A stretch of DNA of 64,000 bases from the NCBI GenBank assembly GCA_015039315.1, contig WIDE01000114.1:1-64000 (forward strand). The letters are read 5' to 3'. How positions within the stretch are numbered: position 1 is the first letter of the stretch; each line of letters opens with the position of its first letter. The stretch comes from Clavulina sp. PMI_390 (taxonomy: Eukaryota; Basidiomycota; Agaricomycetes; Cantharellales; Hydnaceae). Of the stretch, positions 32,856 to 44,484 are shown one piece after another. A program made the translations under genes and the position numbers. The notes under the pieces were generated by a model. That model was not told the origin of the DNA. It saw only the letters and a program-made list of their open reading frames with translations, and ran no database searches.

Positions 32856-35800
32856 ATGGCGAATATAATGCAAGATCGCCCTCGAGGAGGGCGCCTCTTT
32901 TTTGTCGCCAACCCTGACGCTGAGGACGGAGGCTCGCCCACGACAGCGATCCCGCCACCCCTGCCGCCTCCGCCCCCGCCTCTACCTTCAGCACCTCTTC
33001 CTGTCCCCTCCACATCTCATATAGTATCACCCATCCAGTCTCCGCCATTGACTACGCCCACCACAGCCCCCCTCTCTGTCTCCGTTCCCGTCCGTTCACA
33101 TGCTGCCGTCCGGCTCCTCCCCCAAATCACAACTAACACGGCGTCCGTACCCAATGCACCCCCTCAGCCGAACCATATCTCATCGTCCGGCTCTAGTTCG
33201 GATAGGTCAAGCCCTACGTTCAATACCTCGGCGAGCTCTCCAAGCCCGATAACTCCTGACAGCCCCCATCCGGTCCTTCAGCGGAGGGGTCTTATCGTTC
33301 TTGCTACAAGCGACAATAGCACCTGGACTACAGTTAACCTAAGCAATGCCTCCACGGGCGAGTCCGTTCGGGAGCTCATTTATAGTGCTGTGAGTAGTTC
33401 GCTCGACCCACCCATGCAATCAGCATATACAACCTTGAGAGAGTCGTTTTTCCTGATTTTCTGCTTCCCCTTTCCCAAAATCAATCTAGCTCAAAGTTCC
33501 CGACGAGGACTACGATATCACATCGCTCTACCAGGGCAGTATCACCTCTGGTAGAATAGGCGATGCCTTGAGCGATGAGGCTCTGTTGCAGATATGTGAA
33601 AGGATGGGCGACTCGGAAGGCAACCTGCGGTTCGCACTGGGCAAGACGAGCTTTCCTCGCTCCTCGGCCGTCGCCCCGCCACACAGCGAACTTTCCGAGC
33701 CACCTTACCCGCGGATGCGATCTGGCGATATCCAGATTCGGGATTCCCCTGTCTTTGATGGCCTCAACGGGTATGAAGCCTCAGATGAAAGCAACTACCG
33801 ACGCGGCGGAGCTCAGGCTGGTAAGTACTCTTTTAAGCATCTCGTATGATGGGTGATCGCCCTCTCCATCCCCTCGACGTCTCGGTTCTTGACAGTCCAT
33901 TAATGCCGCGGTGAACTGACTAACCCACACTCTGTCATTCTTGCCCACTATTCTTTGCAGGTTATTCCTCACGCCATGCTAGGCGAGATATGTCNNNNNN
34001 NNNNNNNNNNNNNNNNNNNNNNNNNNNNNNNNNNNNNNNNNNNNNNNNNNNNNNNNNNNNNNNNNNNNNNNNNNNNNNNNNNNNNNNNNNNNNNNNNNNN
34101 NNNNNNNNNNNNNNNNNNNNNNNNNNNNNNNNNNNNNNNNNNNNNNNNNNNNNNNNNNNNNNNNNNNNNNNNNNNNNNNNNNNNNNNNNNNNNNNNNNNN
34201 NNNNNNNNNNNNNNNNNNNNNNNNNNNNNNNNNNNNNNNNNNNNNNNNNNNNNNNNNNNNNNNNNNNNNNNNNNNNNNNNNNNNNNNNNNNNNNNNNNNN
34301 NNNNNNNNNNNNNNNNNNNNNNNNNNNNNNNNNNNNNNNNNNNNNNNNNNNNNNNNNNNNNNNNNNNNNNNNNNNNNNNNNNNNNNNNNNNNNNNNNNNN
34401 NNNNNNNNNNNNNNNNNNNNNNNNNNNNNNNNNNNNNNNNNNNNNNNNNCCTATCGCGGAGGTGCTTCGTCCTCGCTTGGGCATTATGGGAACCGCCCAC
34501 CAGCAATGGCGGTTGCAGTGCCAGCCTCCAGGCCCCACCGCGCGCTCCCGCAAGAGCCCTCACCCTCACGCAGCTCCCATTCAAGGACTCCCTCAGAAAC
34601 TGAATACCCTTTGTGGGCGGCGACCTCACCCGCGCCACCACCACCGGGCAGCTGGGCCGGAAGTCCCCCGTCTGGGACCATGAACACTGCTGAGCGATTC
34701 ACTGCCGGCTTAGGAATCCGCAGACCGTCATCCTCCCAAGGGCCGCGCGCGCCTGCTGACTGGGCAGCTTCTGGCTACCCCGGGCAGCCCCCTGTTGGTG
34801 GGAGTGGGATCGGCCCCGCTGGTGGCAGTGGTGGAGGAGGTGGGGGTAGCTCCCCTGCAATGACTGCTGCTTCTTCGTCCTCTTCCCTTGCTTCTCTCAA
34901 TAGCAACCCTTTGCCAAATCTGGACACGTCGGTACAACCCCCACCACGCAACGAATCTCGCGAACCACTCCCGATGCTTAATCGAATGCAACAGCTCTCC
35001 CCGTCGAGGTTAAGGCCTCCAGGCAACTTTTTGCAAAGGTCCCGGCTGGGACCATCCCCTTCTTCTCAAGCTCCTCTACCCCCATCCAATAAGACTCCTT
35101 TCCAAATTCCCTTTTTGCACAAGGCACTCTCTCCGCTCTCACCACGTCATAAAGATGATCCAAGCAAGTCGGTTGTATTAGGATCCGGGTCCAACCAGAA
35201 TCCCTCACCCAGTCCGAATGTCGTGAACAGCCCCTCAAGTGCAAGCACAACGACTGCGACGCCAGCGTCTCCTAACCCGCCTAATCCCCACCCTGCACGT
35301 CCCCAGCCAGGCGGGAGGCGGCCAAGTGTACCAGGGACGATGTATCCACCATACATCCAGCCTCTTATGGCTGCACCACGGGGACCAGCACCGATTCCAC
35401 GGCCTGCAGGCTTCTCGCCGCGCTCACCACCGAACCCAACGCGCGAGAAAGGTTTGACTGGTGCAAGGAGCTATGACAATCTTAGGAATCCATCGTCTTC
35501 CAGTGGGAGTGGTTCGAAAACGATCAGGCCTCTGCCGCATGGCCCCGCTTCTTCTTCAAGGACCATGCAATCGTCGAGTCTGGGTATGCCGACAAGTCAG
35601 CTGACGATCGGTCGCCAGCCGGCTTTGTCGAGCGTCGTGTCTCCTGGCTTGCCACCATCCCGTTCTGGCCCAGGTAGCGCGATCGGACGGCGGCCGAATA
35701 CAGCTGAGCCAGCTACTACAGGTCTACACCGTGCACCAGCGACTCATGGGGGTCGGCCGATGATCAACACGAGTAACCTGAGCACACCTGGTCGTATGGG

Positions 35801-38463
35801 GTCCACTGGTAGTTCAGTCGCTGGTGGAGGGAGTAGCAATAGCAGCAATAGCGGTAATGGGGTGCCTGATTATTCGAGATCAGGAGACCCAGCCACGACT
35901 CCCCCGTTGTCATCGGCAGTTGCTTCTGCGGCTCCCCCGCCACGAGGCACCGAAGGTGTGCCCACGCATGTTGTGCGAAGCCACGATATGCAGCGTGCGA
36001 GATCGGGATCTGCTTCCAGCAGGATTGCTCCCTCTCCACTTGTGCAGTCGCAGCTGCCTCAGTCTCCGCCTCCCCCACTGTCCTTGCCACCCGCAAATCC
36101 CTCTTCCTATTCAGATCCTATTATTGGCCCTCCTGCTATTCCGCCGCGTTCGCCCAAACGGCTGCAACGACCCCAGCTCGAGCAGCTGCTGGTACCAGAG
36201 ACTTCGTTCTCATTGCCCAGTCGCGATTCGGATGGCGAGCCCATGTCCGCTGCGGCTCTTGCTAAGATGGGCGCGCTCCAAGAGGCTCAACGTCGACAGT
36301 CGTCCAATCCTTATGGATATTCCCCACACAGTGATGGTGGTATTCCAGATTGGGGGTTACCTGCCATCTCGTCGGATGTGTCGGGCACCTTGATGGGCAC
36401 GTTCATGCCTGGGGACCACCAATATCACCTCCCTCCTTCACCTCGCGCTATGAACCGCCCTAAGACCCCAACTCCTCCACAGTCACATGCCCCTCATCAC
36501 ATGTACACTCAATCTCTGCCAGATAACCACGCCCACTTCGACACTAACCCGACAACGTCCACGACCACGACAACAACGGCGGTACCGTCATCTCATGATG
36601 GCGAGACCACTCCGCGATCGCGCTTCGAGCCGTCGGGTAGTGCGACCAACCTGACTTTGAGCCTAACGTCCACTCGGTCGTCCGCGTACTCGTTTGATGA
36701 CGACGATAATGGCTCAGACTCTGAGGACAGCGAATTCTGGCAGCAGCCAAAGAAGCCCAAGGAAGACGCGAAGTGGATGGTGCGGCCCAGGACCGACGCG
36801 CTGTATGACCGACTCGACAACTTCTTCCCTGAGGGAATACTCGACGAGCCTGTCCCTGATTTGATCCCTTCGCCGACAGGCAATGAGCTTTCTGCCGTCT
36901 TCCCGCCTATCAGCCCCACAACGGCTACTGTTCATCCCCGCAATGACCGCAGTGCGGATGAACAGGAACAGCCGGCCACTGGGCTTAGTCGATCGAAGCA
37001 GAACCGCAAGTCTATCCGAGTGGTAGCTGACGAGCACCGTCGGAACTTGAAGAACCTGTTCTCCGGGAGTGGTAAGACGGCGGGAGGCAAAGCAGCTCTT
37101 GGACGGAGGATGACGAAACTCTGGGGCAATCGTGTCGAGGAGATGCCCCCCGTCCCCAAGCTCCCGCACTCTCATCATCATCATCAGCAAGATACTGTCA
37201 GGCCCCTCGAATCGCCATCACCGGCAAGCACAACCAGCACGACGCTCTCGGCGGGATCTTCCTCTTCGTCGGCGACAGTCACAGAAGGGAACCACAAAGG
37301 CGCGATTACTTTCAAGTGGGTCCGTGGGCGCCTCATTGGAAAAGGCTCGTATGGACGAGTGTACTATGGCCTCAATGCGACCACTGGTGAGGTCATGGCC
37401 GTGAAGCAGGTCGAGTTGCCGCGTACCGCTAGCGATCAAATCGACAAGCGCCAGCAGAACGTGATTAGTGCCCTTCGAGGCGAAAGTGACACGCTCAGCA
37501 AACTCGACCATCCGAACGTTGTCCAGTATCTTGGAATCGAGCAGACTGATGATTTCTTGAGCATGTGAGTGTTATCATTTCCTGATGGCTATAGATTCTA
37601 GTTGCTGACGGTACTCCAACTGTTTAGTTTCCTGGAATACGTGTCTGGTGGATCGATCGGATTCTGTACGGCAAAGTATGGGCGGTTCCAAGAGGATATC
37701 GTAAAGTCTTTCACAAAACAGATATCGGAGGGGCTCGCATATCTGCATGAATCGGGTATTCTCCATCGAGTGAGCTTCCTGCCCTGAATAACCACTGGCC
37801 CCCACGCTGATCTTATTTATGTGCTCAGGATCTGAAAGGCGATAATATCCTTATCGACCCCAACGGAATCTGCAAAATCACGGACTTTGGTATCTCTCGC
37901 CAAGCCGACGATATTTATGCCGCGGCAACGCACACTGCAATGCAGGGCTCAATCTGCTGGATGGCTCCGGAAGTCATCCAAAACCCCAAGAGAGCCGAAT
38001 ATAGCGCCAAGATCGATGTGTGGAGTCTGGGTTGTGTTGTACTTGAGATGTGGACTGGGAAACGCCCTTGGGACGGAGAGTGGCCTGTCACTGTCATCTA
38101 CAAGGTAAATCATTGCTTCATGATGGAGTCAATGTGCCAATCTCTGACGCTGCTTCTGCCTTCAGCTTGGGACGAACAGGGAACCCCCACCTGTCCCAGA
38201 AAACATTCGCCTGAATGAATTGGCGGATGACTTCCGCCGTAGATGCTTCGCTATGTACGTTTTTCCTTGTCATATTGGTCGTTCTACTCTCTTACATTAT
38301 CTTCTTTGGCTTCAGTGATCCCGATGAGCGCCCCACAGCAGCAGAACTCACCACCAACCCGTACCTCGTTCTCCCCAGCAAATGGGTCTTCCCTGGATTC
38401 CCTGAGCCTGTTGGGACAGACCAGTCCGCCGGCTGGACCGCTAGCATGATTCAGCAGCCATAG
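32856..38463 (+). CDS. bck1: Bck1/Mkh1-like MAPKKK of the cell-integrity pathway
   Basis: Ser/Thr kinase expected to act between protein kinase C and the MAPKK of the cell-wall-integrity cascade. Exons 32856-33389, 33490-33820, 33961-37564 (containing 455 unknown bases), 37628-37769, 37829-38104, 38166-38254, 38316-38463. With the gap counted as drawn they total 5,124 bases, or 1,707 residues. A poly-Pro N-terminus precedes IVLATSDNSTWTTVNLSN and VRELIYSAL...DEDYDITSLYQ, typical of Bck1-like N-termini. Then comes a ~1,000-residue Ser/Pro-rich disordered middle. The C-terminal kinase domain has GKGSYGRVY, lysine K1437 (VMAVKQVEL), catalytic HRD at 1538 (HRDLKGDN), DFG at 1556 (ITDFGIS), SICWMAPEVI and DVWSLGCVVLEMWTGKRPW. 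Part of the N-terminal half is missing in the gap. Confidence 0.92.
33995..34449. other. Assembly gap (455 N)
   Basis: A run of 455 undetermined bases inside exon 3 of the MAPKKK gene. The frame on both sides matches when the gap is taken at face value, since the total coding length remains a multiple of three. Confidence 1.
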
Positions 38464-39163
38464 TCTTTTCGTTGTATGACTCTCATGCTCATTGTCGACT
38501 GGCTCGCCCTTGCCATCCTTTTTCTATGCTTATGCTCCTTATGTTTCCCTCTCAACCTCCACTGCTTGACCATACTCTCTATGAAGCGCACCAACCCCAC
38601 GTATACCTCTTCATCCATGCACGCCCATCACCATCCTGCCCCATCTGTTCCATCATTTACACTATCTTACCTTTCTTTGTATCAATCACGCATTCCACCC
38701 CATCCATTACCATGACTGTCACCCTTGTTCAATCGTTCGTTTCCCCCGGTCCTGATATTTCCTGGTGCCTATGCATGCTAAAGGGCCTCCTGCTGTTCGC
38801 TATATTTGATATTTGGGTTTGTCAGTCCCATTCCATGTTGTTGTCTTCTTGTCACACACATCGTTTCGGATTTGTTGGAATACAAAGTCGTTTTCTCCAG
38901 AGTCACATTGTGTTTCTGGCCTGATATTTTTGATTGGGAGGGCGCATTCACTCGCTGTGGTTAGCATGAGACTCATTGTGTTCTCCATTGAATCTTTCAT
39001 TTTGATCAAACAAATCGGGATAAAGCAACGTTGGATATCAGTTATGATAGGAGCTCCGCAAAACTAGGTAGGTGTGAACATTAGGATACAGAGTCATGTC
39101 TATCAAGGAACGAGCTATAACAATGATCAAGTCACGATCGCAGTCTACAGACAGGCCCACTGT
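38464..39163. other. Intergenic, convergent 3' ends
   Basis: T/C-rich 3' flanks of the MAPKKK (+) and succinyl-CoA ligase (-) genes. The open frame at 38472-38924 is low-complexity hydrophobic shadow sequence and not called. Confidence 0.5.
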
Positions 39164-40785
39164 TTAGACGAGTCCGGCCTTCTTCATTTCCTATAGACGA
39201 GAAAAAGAACACAGGAAACCAGCCATATCAGCAAATGAATTCGTGTGCAGGAAGAAAGAAGACGTTAGGGGTGTTGTGAAGGTGAAACGCACCTGGAGCA
39301 GCAGCTGGCCAATCTTTGCGGGGCTGTCGCTAACGATGGCACCGGCGCGCTCAAGCGCGGCAACCTTGTCGCTCGCAGCACCCTTACCACCAGAGATAAT
39401 GGCACCGGCGTGACCCATGCGACGTCCGGGGGGAGCAGTGACACCGGCGATGAAGCCAACGACGGGCTTGGGGTTCGCGCGGGTCTTGTTGTACTTCTCG
39501 AGGTATTCGGCAGCTTCCTCCTCCATGGAACCACCGATCTCACCAATGAGGACGATACCTGGGGAAAGAAAGGCAGTACATTAGCATAATTTTAGTAGAC
39601 AGTTCGACGGGACTATTTGTACCTTCGGTCTTGGGGTCATCAAGGAGGACCTTGAGGACATCGACGTGCTGGGTACCGGGGAAAGGATCACCACCGATAC
39701 CAACACAAAGGGTCTGGCCCAAGCCGACAAGAGTGGTCTGGTTCACAGCCTCGTATGTGAGGGTACCGGAACGGGAGACGATGCCTATAGCCACGACCAT
39801 TGAATTATGAGCCAATGTTCACAAGCCTTCTCGTGCGGAGGCTTAAGGAGAGTATGACTGACCAACTTTGCCGGGCATGTGGATGTGCCCAGGCATGATG
39901 CCCATCTTGCATCCCTCAGGGTTGATGATACCAGGGCAGTTGGGGCCGACCAAACGGGACTTGGACTGGCTCTTCAACGCATTGATGACCTAAAATACCA
40001 CATTGTTAGTATTTTGGCCTAATGGTGGGTTATCTCATTATGTCTAGTACTCACGCGAACTTCATCATGCTGAGGAATACCCTCAGTGATGCAAACAATG
40101 AGGCCAATCTCGTTCTCAATAGCTTCGATGATAGCATCGGCAGCTGTGGGAGGAGGCACGTAGAGGACGGTAGCGTCAGGGGCAGTTTCTCGGACAGCCT
40201 GGGTTCAGGAGCATGAGGACGAGGATATGGGTGGAGTGTGTTGCAGCGTAGTGGATATACGGTCAAAGGGAGTGCAAGGTTAGCGAAAAAGTATAGATAA
40301 AGTTTATGCCAGGGTCTCACTGACCTCCTTTACGCTTCCGAAGACTGGAAGACCAAGGTGGGTTTGACCGGCTTTCTTAGGGGACACGCCGCCGACCATA
40401 TTGGTACCGTATTCAAGAGCAGCACTGACGTGGAAAGTCGCCTATAGAACCGAAAGCAGCACACATTTAGATGTGAAGTAGTCATTGGTTGTGGAAGTCG
40501 ATTCGTCCATGAGAAGTGGCAGTGATAGGCAAAAAGTTCGTCCATAGGTGCACGACACGACACGGGCAAAAGTTAGGAAGTCGAATCAGCTCATCGAATC
40601 ATCTGGGCAAAAATGAGAGATGCCAATATACGCACCGTCTTTCCAGTGAAGCCCTGGCAGAGGACCTTGGTGTTCTTGTTTATGAGGAGGTTGGATACGG
40701 TGTCATCATAGCTTCGTCGTGACGCTGACGAGCCGAATGCCCTTCGACTGGCTGTATAAGATACAGGAGCGTATTTTGCCTGCAT
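39164..40785 (-). CDS. LSC1: Succinyl-CoA ligase alpha subunit, mitochondrial, 330 aa
   Basis: Citric-acid-cycle enzyme that converts succinyl-CoA to succinate with NTP formation; forms a heterodimer with the beta subunit in the mitochondrial matrix. Seven exons (40636-40785, 40325-40441, 40055-40198, 39863-39989, 39623-39784, 39293-39558, 39164-39190) total 993 bases. A Ser/Arg/Ala-rich N-terminus ([20 protein letters not shown]) is a mitochondrial presequence. Then come [12 protein letters not shown] (CoA-binding Rossmann fold), [61 protein letters not shown], and [16 protein letters not shown] with the phosphorylated histidine H283. A second ATG at 40866 (MFRQGVLVNVRNTG) resembles a presequence start but joins in frame only through a non-consensus splice, so the downstream start is chosen. 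Confidence 0.92.
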
Positions 40786-42783
40786 TAGTTGTGTTGACGT
40801 ACAGATAGAGAAGGGGTGCTACGTGCCGGTGTTGCGAACGTTGACAAGAACACCTTGACGGAACATGCTGAACGTCAAGCTCAACACGCAGGAATGTCAG
40901 GAGTAGTAGTGGCCCAGGTATCCCAAGCTAGCGCCCGTGGAATCAGACGAATTTGGAAGCAAAAAGCACGATGAGAGGAAGTTGGACTCGAGGGTGAGCG
41001 TGCGTCGGCGAATTCAATTCTAAGAGCTGACCTAACGGAGCAAATCTGTCACGTGAGAAGCTCAACACAAGTTGAAGTCTACCACGCGGAACTTATGAAG
41101 TTTCGCTCATTCGTGGACACCGAAGGAAAGAACGTGAATTATTGACAACCTGCCACTTTGGTTATAGTGCTTTTTAATTCGTTCGTCATCTACATCGCTA
41201 CCTCATGGATACATGTTGCACTATGTTCACGACAACCTGACCCCATTAGTTCTTGTGCCACTTTTGCTCAAATAGCCCGTGCACCGAGACTTATCCCCCA
41301 ACAAGGTCGCTAGATCTTCACCATTACGTGCTCCTGTTGCCTCTTGCTCAAGTGCTTGTAAGGAGCCTTCATATCACGTTACGGCTAGAAAGTTGCCGCA
41401 ACACATCATCTATGGTTAATCGACCATCTAGGCCGGTAATATCTCTCGCCCAACCGCCAATCCCTCAATGATCCTAGATTTCTAAAACTGCTGCCCCCTT
41501 CTTGCCGTCATGTATTCACTGCCTAGAATCTTCGTCATCAAAATGGTGATAAATTACTGTCCCTCTAAGCTCATGGTTCAATGCTCTAGCAATTCTTTCA
41601 TGAAGACTGTTTCATGCTACGTAGCGCTGTAATCTTCGTTAATGGACTACTGAATTCCTCTTGGGACTGCCAACTGGAGCATCGTAGTACAACGTGGTGA
41701 GCCAGGCGGCAGAGGCGTAAAGTTATGAATCAAGTCAGATAGTAACAATGATCAGAGAAAATGAGGAGGCTCCGAAGCAGGAAACCGCCAAGTAGGGAGG
41801 AACCCCCATTGACGCCGAGTGTATACCCCACGAGCTGTGTGAGTGCTCGTGGATAGTACACACAATATAGTTGGGGTTCAGAGTTCAAGGAAGGATACTT
41901 TCCCTTTGGAGCCACTGAAGCTCAACACCGCGCGATTAATGCAGCTCGCCATGTAAAGGAACCCGATGAGAAGTTTGTGATGCCACTTTGTGGACCAATT
42001 CTGAGCGCTTCAACTCTGACTCCGTACGTCATGTAGGAGGATTCGGCAATGTGGTCAAAGCAACTTCGAACTCACAGGATGGTGAATGTCTAGTTGGAAC
42101 TACGGGTACGATATGATAGAAAAATTTAGGTCACTACGCGCAGAACGAGAGAAGCCCGACACCGAGAACACAACGCGTAGCACCTCAAGGCTTAGCAGAG
42201 TGGGATTTCCGGTACACAAGCTCCAGATTCTGCAACTCTGAATATCTACCAGTACAAGCGCCAGTTGAACGTAGAAACAGCCAAGGAACTAAACGCAATC
42301 TCTCGGTGCCATTCATTAGGGTAAACCAATTCGACGAGGTGGTCGGTATTGATGGTTGGTGTCACGGATGAATAGTCGGACTTCCTCAGTAACCAGGATC
42401 CTTTGAGAGTAGTTGCTAGTCTATGATGGAGTATCGCAGTGGACTCAGATGAGCTATTCTTAATTCATGGAGGGGACCTATCACCATGATACTGGCGGGG
42501 GATTGGCTGGTGTTAACGTGCCCAGCACGGTGGGCTGCAATTCACGATGTTCAACAGTGGCTCGAGGTAGCTGCTGGGGGCTCGCCGACAAGTATGGGTA
42601 GCTTGGGCCGGTAATTGCCAATGTGACACTCCATTTCTCCTATCAAGTGTTGTTGGACCACAAGGAAGTGAATTCCTCCATCTCGTGTAGCTGAACTGAA
42701 CTGCAGAAACGATTATTGTGTTTGGCCACATTGTTGACATCGAGGCCTTGGCCACAACATCGTCCCCCGATTCGCCCTGAAAA
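40786..42783. other. 2 kb intergenic region
   Basis: Begins with the LSC1 promoter/leader, including the alternative ATG at 40866. The rest has higher AT content and only short frames on both strands. No transposon motif or structural RNA was recognised. Confidence 0.45.
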
Positions 42784-43997
42784 ATGTTGAGAACAGTGTG
42801 ATTAGCGTATTGAACTGGATCCGTGAAACCCCTTCATCTGATTTTTGTTTTGTCTGCCCAGAAAACCCAAAAATGCGCGCTCAAAACGAGCAATGGAGGC
42901 TCGTGAGCCGAAAGTTGTGGAGGATGCAAAGACTGCAATCTTTGTGCGAGGCACGAAGACTGGGGAGAGGTTAAATAACGTGATGAAAGAGCTGGTAAGC
43001 CGATTCTACAACTGGCCGTAGAGTGATAACTCACCCTCTCATTCTTCCGTAGATGGCACTTAAGAGACCACATGCGATCTCCTTCTCCAAGAAGAATGAT
43101 GTACGACCATTCGAAGACGCCTCATCATTAGATTTCTGGGCATCCAAGAACGACGCTAGCCTGTTTTTGCTTGGACAAGATACAAAAAAGCGACCAGACG
43201 GGTTAACATTCGTTCGCATGTTTGATGGGCGAGTCTTGGATATGTGCGAAGTTGGCGTGACAAATTTCGTCAGTATGGCTGATCTGAAAGTGCGTCTGCT
43301 GTCCTAATAAGAAATACACCCTATGATCCCGCGTGTCTGACCTCTGTGGCTTCAATAGACCCACAAATCGACTCCGGGCCACAGACCACTCATGCATTTC
43401 GCCTCTGAGCTCTTCGACTCACATCCCCGTTTTGTGCAGCTAAAATCGATGCTCCTTGACTTCTTTGGTGGAGAACAGTCAGACGCCATTGCACTCTCTG
43501 GACTCGAGCACGTTATCAGCGTCTCACTTGGCCCCACTCCTGCTGGTCTCACCTCCACCCTCGACCTCGACCCATCTGCTTCTTCCGACTCCAAGGAGTC
43601 TCTTGCCGCCCTCCCTCCGATACACATCCGCACCTACACCGTCCAGCTCCTGAAGAGTGGGACAAAACTTCCCAAGGTCCAACTCACCCCAATGGGCCCT
43701 CATCTTGATCTCGTCCTCCGAAGACATACCGAGCCAGACGCCGTGTTGCTCAAGGCGGCATTGAAACGGCCAAAGCTAGAGAAGTCAGACGTGGAGAAGG
43801 GGTTGGGCAAGAAGCGAAAGAATATGGAGACGGACGAGATGGGCGATTTGAGAGGACAAATCCATTTGGGCAAGCAGGATTTGTCAGGTTTGCAGGTGAG
43901 GAAGATGAAGGGGTTGAAGGACGGGGGTTCTGGCTCAAAGAGGAAACGAAAGGACGAGAGCATGGAAGTGGACGATGCAGACGGAGACGACGAATAG
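42784..43997 (+). CDS. RPF2: Ribosome production factor 2 homolog (Brix domain), 340 aa
   Basis: Nucleolar assembly factor that, with Rrs1, brings the 5S RNP (5S rRNA, uL18, uL5) into the pre-60S ribosome. Four exons: 42784-42797 (14 nt), 42862-42994, 43053-43289, 43359-43997; 1,023 bases. MLRTVKPKNARSKRAMEARE opens the protein, with the very small first exon split inside codon 5. Diagnostic segments follow: LKRPHAISFSKKNDVRPFED, FWASKNDASLFLLGQDTKKR, FVRMFDGRVLDMCEVGVTNF, DLFD-like SELFDSHPRFVQLKSMLLDF and GLEHVISVSLGP. The domain is followed by PMGPHLDLVLRRHTEPD, then a Lys-rich tail ending in EVDDADGDDE. Length is normal for the family. Confidence is high; the first exon rests on splice phase and N-terminal similarity. 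Confidence 0.93.
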
Positions 43998-44484
43998 ACA
44001 TGAATCCTGTATATAACCCTACCTTGATTATTTGTGTATTCTCAGTCCTCGCGGTGTCAACCATAGTACTGATAGTCGATCTTCAAACCATGAACACAAC
44101 TGCACGAAATGGGGATGGCATCACGATGCATAAGGAACAAAAAAGGCAGTAAGTACAGGGAGTAAACAATCCAGTAATACCGGAATCAGATAGGAAACAG
44201 AAAGCCCAAAACGACAAGCGCAGAGGGCACATAGCGTTGTCTACATACACAGTGCTAAGAGAGCAGCGCGAGACACCAAAGAGGAGAGCATAGAGGAGGT
44301 TTGCTAGCATAGAAGCGTTCAAGGGGAGAGTGACAATTAAGGCAGAAAGGACAGTAGAGATTAGAGAGAGAGAAAAAGAAGAGAAGAGTGTCCAAGTTGA
44401 GAAAACAAGAAAGACGAAACCATGATGAAATGTGAAGAAAAGAAAACCGAATTATTACCCTACATGAAACAATACTTCGACCGT
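43998..44484. other. Intergenic, convergent 3' ends
   Basis: 3' flanks of RPF2 (+) and the zinc-finger gene (-). Nothing definable seen. Confidence 0.5.

Noticed and set aside
38472..38924. 150-codon plus-strand hydrophobic frame after the MAPKKK
   Set aside because: Pyrimidine-rich 3' flank gives Leu/Ser/Pro/His-rich shadow frames; no start context or splice pattern.
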